The notes under the pieces were generated by a model, which saw only the letters and a program-made list of their open reading frames with translations, had not been told where the DNA came from and made no database searches. Positions 63,901 through 64,000 of a stretch of DNA of 64,000 nt are shown piece after piece. The position numbers and the translations under genes are program-made. Within the stretch, counting starts at the first letter, position 1, and each line of letters starts with the position of its first letter. The stretch is taken from NCBI GenBank assembly GCA_020152595.1, contig JAIGNY010000132.1:1680001-1744000 (forward strand). The letters run 5' to 3'. Origin of the DNA: Chiridota heheva. Its lineage: Eukaryota; Echinodermata; Holothuroidea; Apodida; Chiridotidae.

Positions 63901-64000
63901 TTGAGCCTTACAAAGCTTTGGGTGAAATAATGGAATGCTTGAGAATAGCCAACCGTTTCATTGACAGACATGAGCCGTGGAAGCTTGCCAAAGATCCATC
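30781..64000 (+). CDS. MARS2: Mitochondrial methionyl-tRNA synthetase, 11 exons, 3' end outside window
   Basis: Charges mitochondrial tRNA-Met with methionine in the matrix. Joined exons are 30781-30934, 36274-36464, 41005-41091, 43993-44121, 46652-46763, 50035-50165, 52937-53046, 56171-56270, 59501-59612, 61175-61390 and 63874 to the window end. All introns are GT-AG and all phases match, giving about 489 residues. Class I signatures are visible: STPIFYVN then PHIGHLYSA (HIGH), [20 protein letters not shown], and [12 protein letters not shown]. The N-terminus ([16 protein letters not shown]) is basic and looks like a mitochondrial presequence. No GST-like or tRNA-binding extension is seen, and the knuckle region (YSTSDESF) has no zinc cysteines, which fits the mitochondrial and bacterial type-2 form rather than cytosolic MARS1. 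The start is the first ATG in frame; 30790 and 30796 are alternatives. An acceptor-like ACAG just upstream at 30769-30772 means a 5' exon cannot be excluded. Confidence 0.95.
31000..31645 (-). pseudogene. LINE reverse transcriptase C-terminal remnant in MARS2 intron 1
   Basis: On the minus strand 31645 to about 31340 reads [39 protein letters not shown], then [19 protein letters not shown] and [10 protein letters not shown], with frameshifts. The FTYLGS..N..I..R...A...F..L...W and LLYGCE.W patterns are standard after the RT palm. The flank 31000-31340 may be its 3' UTR. Confidence 0.65.
31975..35405. repeat. 3.4-kb minisatellite, 25-bp unit, about 137 copies (intron 1)
   Basis: The unit is TCTGCTCTGATG followed by TCTCTGCCCTTCA. 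Common variants change CTTC to CTTT, TCTCTG to TCTTTT or TTTCTG, and TGAT to TGTT or TGGT. The marker GATGCCTCTGCTCTGATG with CCCATCAT and two GTATCTTCC units appears near 32010 and again near 33700, 1689 bp apart. The open frames at 33425 and 34714 arise only from the repeat period and are not genes. Confidence 0.97.
36274..36464 (+). CDS. MARS2: MARS2 exon 2 (HIGH motif)
   Basis: Residues 52-115. It contains [13 protein letters not shown] (ATP-binding HIGH signature) and [12 protein letters not shown] (methionine and adenylate pocket). The acceptor is TTTTTAG, the donor GTATAC, and intron 2 is phase 0. A SINE begins only about 16 bp after this donor. Confidence 0.95.
36481..36876 (+). mobile_element. 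tRNA-derived SINE, copy B, with internal 98-bp duplication
   Basis: A box TAGCTCAGTGG at 36489 and B box GGTTCGACTCC at 36533 are followed by the family body. The segment starting CCAGCACTGCTGGGGAGTTAAC occurs twice, at 36628 and 36726. The tail is (TTAACTT)n at about 36855-36876. It starts 16 bp after the exon 2 donor. Confidence 0.88.
37200..39780 (+). pseudogene. DIRS-type retrotransposon pol (RT, RNase H, start of tyrosine recombinase)
   Basis: Upstream traces ([21 protein letters not shown]) may be the end of the gag-like ORF. The RT runs [35 protein letters not shown] (motif A), [11 protein letters not shown] and [11 protein letters not shown] (motif C, where DIRS normally has YLDDW). 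The RNase H follows in shifted frames with [26 protein letters not shown] and IADLLSRL, then [11 protein letters not shown]. The end enters the N-terminal helices of the tyrosine recombinase ([15 protein letters not shown], then [14 protein letters not shown]) but lacks its catalytic core. Multiple frameshifts and stops make it dead. Confidence 0.85.
39971..40295. repeat. Inverted and direct repeats at the DIRS element's 3' side
   Basis: ATTTATAGCATGGAAGGTATT occurs directly at 39987 and 40228 (with small differences). 40017-40075 and 40232-40295 are inverted copies, sharing TACGAGAGTTATAC and AAATTTACCC. Mixed direct and inverted repeats are what DIRS termini look like. Linking them to the coding part upstream is inference. 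Confidence 0.6.
41005..41091 (+). CDS. MARS2: MARS2 exon 3
   Basis: Residues 116-144, from [10 protein letters not shown] to RGVEHFW. The segment [14 protein letters not shown] is typical of the stretch after TGTDEHG in bacterial and mitochondrial MetRS. The acceptor is CCCTTCAG, the donor GTGAGG, and both boundaries are phase 0. Confidence 0.93.
41455..42205. repeat. 42-bp minisatellite, about 18 copies (intron 3)
   Basis: The unit begins ACAAACAACATGCTTGAAGT and continues ACTCAACTCTTAATAAAGCTAG. Because 42 is divisible by three, it yields a repetitive ORF (41469-41870, repeating [14 protein letters not shown]), but it lies inside an intron with no other sign of coding. Confidence 0.96.
43993..44121 (+). 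CDS. MARS2: MARS2 exon 4 (connective peptide)
   Basis: Residues 145-187, including [19 protein letters not shown]. The cysteine pairs of zinc-bearing MetRS are absent, as expected for the zinc-less mitochondrial form. The donor is GTATGA; both boundaries are phase 0. Confidence 0.92.
44202..44234 (+). repeat. G-rich tract with quadruplex potential (intron 4)
   Basis: GGGAGGGGAGAGAGGGGGCG is followed by a run of 12 G, giving at least four G-tracts in 33 bp. GGTGCTACAACCTTA is repeated on its downstream side. Confidence 0.7.
45265..45410 (+). pseudogene. Dead duplicate of MARS2 exon 5 and its upstream intron
   Basis: From AGTTTCAAAATACTCTG through TTTTTTCAACGTA to GACTTCC it parallels 46606-46735 base for base with scattered changes. 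The coding frame still reads [20 protein letters not shown] (histidine to cysteine, glutamate to valine) before a deletion and a stop. The acceptor AG is lost (CGTTTG instead of GACAGG), so it is not expected to be spliced in. Confidence 0.88.
45441..45565 (+). repeat. Dispersed repeat, copy 2
   Basis: Relative of 23707-23822, beginning GTATGATGGAGATTGAAAAC and ending near GGACATTCATAAGTTTTC. It lies just downstream of the dead exon copy. Confidence 0.45.
45650..46485. repeat. 23-bp minisatellite, about 36 copies (intron 4)
   Basis: The unit is TTCCTGGTTTAC followed by RTTCTGCTATT, with A or G alternating at the ninth base from the end and extra Ts in the first units. It creates long hydrophobic ORFs of 252 and 188 residues that are artefacts of a stop-free period. 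Confidence 0.96.
46652..46763 (+). CDS. MARS2: MARS2 exon 5
   Basis: Residues 188-224 plus one base. It contains [19 protein letters not shown], the return from the connective peptide into the catalytic fold. The acceptor is TGACAG, the donor GTTAGT, and intron 5 is phase 1. A decayed duplicate of this exon lies about 1.33 kb upstream. Confidence 0.92.
47095..48060. repeat. Tandem repeat of about 300-bp units, four copies (intron 5)
   Basis: AGATAGCCCATG-type blocks recur at 47151, 47341, 47644 and 47945, and GGGCGGGGCTTAATATGATTTTG-type blocks at 47249, 47550 and 47855. The first unit is shortened to about 188 bp. Units are clearly diverged from each other. Confidence 0.85.
48427..49225 (-). 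pseudogene. Non-LTR retrotransposon RT C-terminal half
   Basis: On the minus strand it reads [20 protein letters not shown] (RT motif C with FADD), [35 protein letters not shown], then [14 protein letters not shown] and [16 protein letters not shown]. The frame is open for over 230 residues, so this copy is relatively young though 5'-truncated. It ends at a (GAT)n tract (48427-48441 as ATC on the + strand), a common tail type for RTE-like LINEs. Confidence 0.85.
49715..49976 (+). mobile_element. tRNA-derived SINE, copy C (intron 5)
   Basis: GGTGCAGTGGCTG head with a degraded B box, then the shared body (TTTACTCTACTTGCTCCAGT, GAGTACCAGCACTGCTGG, GATGGACTGGCATCCC) and a TTTAACGTTTTAACTTTT tail. 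It ends 59 bp before exon 6. Confidence 0.85.
50035..50165 (+). CDS. MARS2: MARS2 exon 6
   Basis: Residues 225-268, containing [15 protein letters not shown], the conserved (S)R-x5-WGIPVP segment of MetRS. The acceptor is TCTTTCAG, the donor GTTAGT, and intron 6 is phase 0. A SINE ends about 59 bp upstream and a tRNA-bearing repeat starts about 80 bp downstream. Confidence 0.94.
50246..51100 (+). mobile_element. Dispersed repeat with internal tRNA-like module, copy 1 (intron 6)
   Basis: Starts TTAACCCTTTGATCTCC, runs about 570 bp of AT-rich DNA, then a tRNA-like block at 50824-50897, then about 200 bp more. In the same order as the minus-strand copy at 57765-58630 it shares AGTATCATTT-AAAG, GCTTGAAAATGGGTA, TACCCCCTCT, the tRNA-like block, and ATTCACAAGAAAT. 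The TTAACCC end recalls piggyBac termini, but no matching second end is seen. Confidence 0.65.
50824..50897 (+). other. tRNA-like sequence inside the dispersed repeat, copy 1
   Basis: A box TGGTGTAGCGG at 50831 and B box GGTTCAAAAACC at 50876, spaced 34 bp apart. The acceptor arms do not pair well, so it is a polymerase III promoter-like relic rather than a working tRNA. Confidence 0.55.
52937..53046 (+). CDS. MARS2: MARS2 exon 7
   Basis: Residues 269-304 plus two bases. It contains [13 protein letters not shown] and YHIVGKDIL, strongly conserved catalytic-core motifs. The donor is GTGAGT and intron 7 is phase 2. A 2-kb repeat element starts about 41 bp after the donor. Confidence 0.95.
53088..55104. 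mobile_element. MITE with internally expanded satellite (intron 7)
   Basis: The ends CAATTTCAAACTGAG and TCAGATTTGAAATG are inverted and match the element at 1119-1438. Non-repeat flanks inside the element (53088-53204 and 54925-55104) share CCAACCAATCA-CTGCAG, CCAAGA-CACCCCA, TTGGTCCAT and CATGTGACATTATTT with it. The difference between copies is the 1.7-kb array. Confidence 0.8.
53205..54925. repeat. 59-bp minisatellite, about 29 copies, inside the MITE
   Basis: The unit is GCGAGCGTGTATTACCTTCA, then TATATTACACACGTATGATT, then AGAGTATGAAGGCAAACAT. Variation is concentrated at GCGAG/TTAG/GTGAG and CACG/CATG. CCTTCATA and TATGAAGG make an 8-bp inverted repeat in most units. Confidence 0.97.
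56171..56270 (+). CDS. MARS2: MARS2 exon 8
   Basis: Residues 305-338, from [15 protein letters not shown] to [10 protein letters not shown]. The final lysine is the first K of the KMSKS loop, so the catalytic motif is split by intron 8 (phase 0). The donor is GTTTGT, a weak consensus. Confidence 0.94.
56640..57725 (+). mobile_element. 5'-truncated LINE with RNase H domain (intron 8)
   Basis: [20 protein letters not shown] is the first aspartate strand of RNase H, followed by [11 protein letters not shown] (glutamate position eroded) and [16 protein letters not shown]. After frameshifts come the IPSHVGIPGND-type stretch, [20 protein letters not shown] and a C-terminal zinc-knuckle-like H..C..C block ([11 protein letters not shown]). 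The tail is (AAAC)n at 57703-57723. It is the best-preserved 3' part of the family seen at 8641 and 26013. Confidence 0.82.
57765..58630 (-). mobile_element. Dispersed repeat with internal tRNA-like module, copy 2 (intron 8)
   Basis: On the minus strand it starts TTTAACCCTTATTCTGCC at about 58625, runs 545 bp, reaches a tRNA-like block at 58010-58080, and continues to about 57765. The order of shared blocks is the same as in 50246-51100. Confidence 0.65.
58010..58080 (-). other. tRNA-like sequence inside the dispersed repeat, copy 2
   Basis: Minus strand: A box TAGTGTAGCGGTTATC and B box GGTTCGAGCCT, spaced 32 bp apart. The A box region is like tRNA-Val. Stems are poor, so it is not called a functional tRNA. 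Confidence 0.58.
58820..59432. mobile_element. Non-autonomous hAT MITE just upstream of exon 9
   Basis: 613 bp with TIRs TAGTGTTGTCATAA and TCGTGACAGCACTA and a perfect 8-bp target duplication ATTCTCAC at 58812-58819 and 59433-59440. The subterminal regions carry repeated ATATCGATTATC/CACGATAT motifs. No transposase coding. It ends 68 bp before exon 9. Confidence 0.92.
59501..59612 (+). CDS. MARS2: MARS2 exon 9 (KMSKS motif)
   Basis: Residues 339-375 plus one base. It starts [11 protein letters not shown], which with the exon 8 lysine completes KMSKS, then runs [15 protein letters not shown]. The acceptor is TTTTTCAG, the donor GTAAGT, and intron 9 is phase 1. A hAT MITE ends 68 bp upstream of this exon. 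Confidence 0.95.
59713..59828. repeat. Hairpin-rich 20-bp tandem repeat (intron 9)
   Basis: Four to five units of GATGACATCCCACTGCATGG. Each contains CATCCCA and TGGGATG as an inverted pair, and the array is bounded by AGATGACATCCC and GGGATGTCATCT. Confidence 0.85.
60072..60133. repeat. 31-bp direct duplication (intron 9)
   Basis: TTATAGAAAAAGAAGTAAAC followed by GTCATTCAAAA occurs twice in tandem. A 29-base poly(A) run at 60878-60906 and A-rich low-complexity DNA to 61085 follow downstream. Confidence 0.85.
61175..61390 (+). CDS. MARS2: MARS2 exon 10
   Basis: Residues 376-447 plus one base. It contains [20 protein letters not shown], the first helices of the anticodon-binding alpha-helical bundle. 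The acceptor is TTTCACAG, the donor GTAATG, and intron 10 is phase 1. Confidence 0.93.
62300..62480 (-). mobile_element. 3' end of a LINE or SINE with (ATT)n tail (intron 10)
   Basis: On the minus strand it reads GCGCATTGAGACCGTTGGTA, then ATGCGCTATATAAAAGTGTG, then (ATT)n, a tail layout common to CR1/L2-type LINEs and their SINE partners. Only the 3' end is recognisable. Confidence 0.5.
62605..63745. repeat. 22-bp minisatellite, about 50 degenerate copies (intron 10)
   Basis: The core is GGGATGCCATGTGGGACAT plus 2-4 variable bases, with frequent indels. It ends 128 bp before exon 11. The many ORFs on both strands across it are period artefacts. Confidence 0.95.
63874..64000 (+). CDS. MARS2: MARS2 exon 11 (cut by the window edge)
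   Basis: Residues 448-489, from [17 protein letters not shown] to EPWKLAKDP. The PWKL segment belongs to the anticodon-binding bundle. The reading frame is still open at the last base, so the exon or further exons continue beyond the window. Confidence 0.92.

Overview
This is animal nuclear DNA. It is AT-rich, has GT-AG introns of 2-5 kb, and is full of degenerate LINEs, a DIRS-type retrotransposon, hAT transposons with perfect 8-bp target duplications, tRNA-derived SINEs and kilobase-scale minisatellites. The mix suggests a marine invertebrate, perhaps an echinoderm, hemichordate or cephalochordate. That placement is a weak inference; no sequence here fixes the species.

Only one host gene is well supported. 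It is the mitochondrial methionyl-tRNA synthetase (MARS2-like), on the + strand from 30781 and running off the right edge. Eleven exons join in frame into about 489 residues, with a basic N-terminus, the HIGH signature, TGTDEHG, and a KMSKS loop whose first lysine ends exon 8. About the last 100 residues should lie past 64000.

Region 1-30.7 kb is an intergenic transposon landscape. A foldback element fills 1-335. A three-layer nest occupies 3581-5992: a hAT MITE at 4007-4912 lies inside a hAT-like element at 3944-5798, which lies inside a foldback element, and both hAT layers keep perfect 8-bp target duplications. A decayed LINE (about 7440-11470) is split by a 263-bp MITE and by an antisense LINE that carries endonuclease and RNase H but has lost its reverse transcriptase. 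A 628-bp foldback lies at 12692-13319. A complete hAT transposon lies at 16216-20581 with an intron-containing transposase gene broken by one frameshift and one stop. SINE and LINE tails follow at 24-27 kb and a 230-bp tandem duplication at 27.8-28.2 kb.

Region 30.8-64 kb is the MARS2 gene, with introns swollen by repeats. Intron 1 holds a 3.4-kb array of 25-bp units. Intron 2 holds a SINE and a DIRS element. Intron 3 holds a 42-bp array. Intron 4 holds a dead partial copy of exon 5 and a 23-bp array. Intron 5 holds 300-bp tandem repeats, a LINE fragment and a SINE. Intron 6 holds a tRNA-bearing repeat. Intron 7 holds a MITE whose middle has expanded into a 59-bp satellite. Intron 8 holds a LINE, a second tRNA-bearing repeat and a hAT MITE. 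Intron 9 holds a small hairpin-rich array. Intron 10 holds a 22-bp array. Several insertions end within 16-70 bp of an exon.

I found no multi-gene system. The most novel-looking items are the repeat family with an internal tRNA-like module, the MITE that carries an expandable satellite, and the nested hAT stack.
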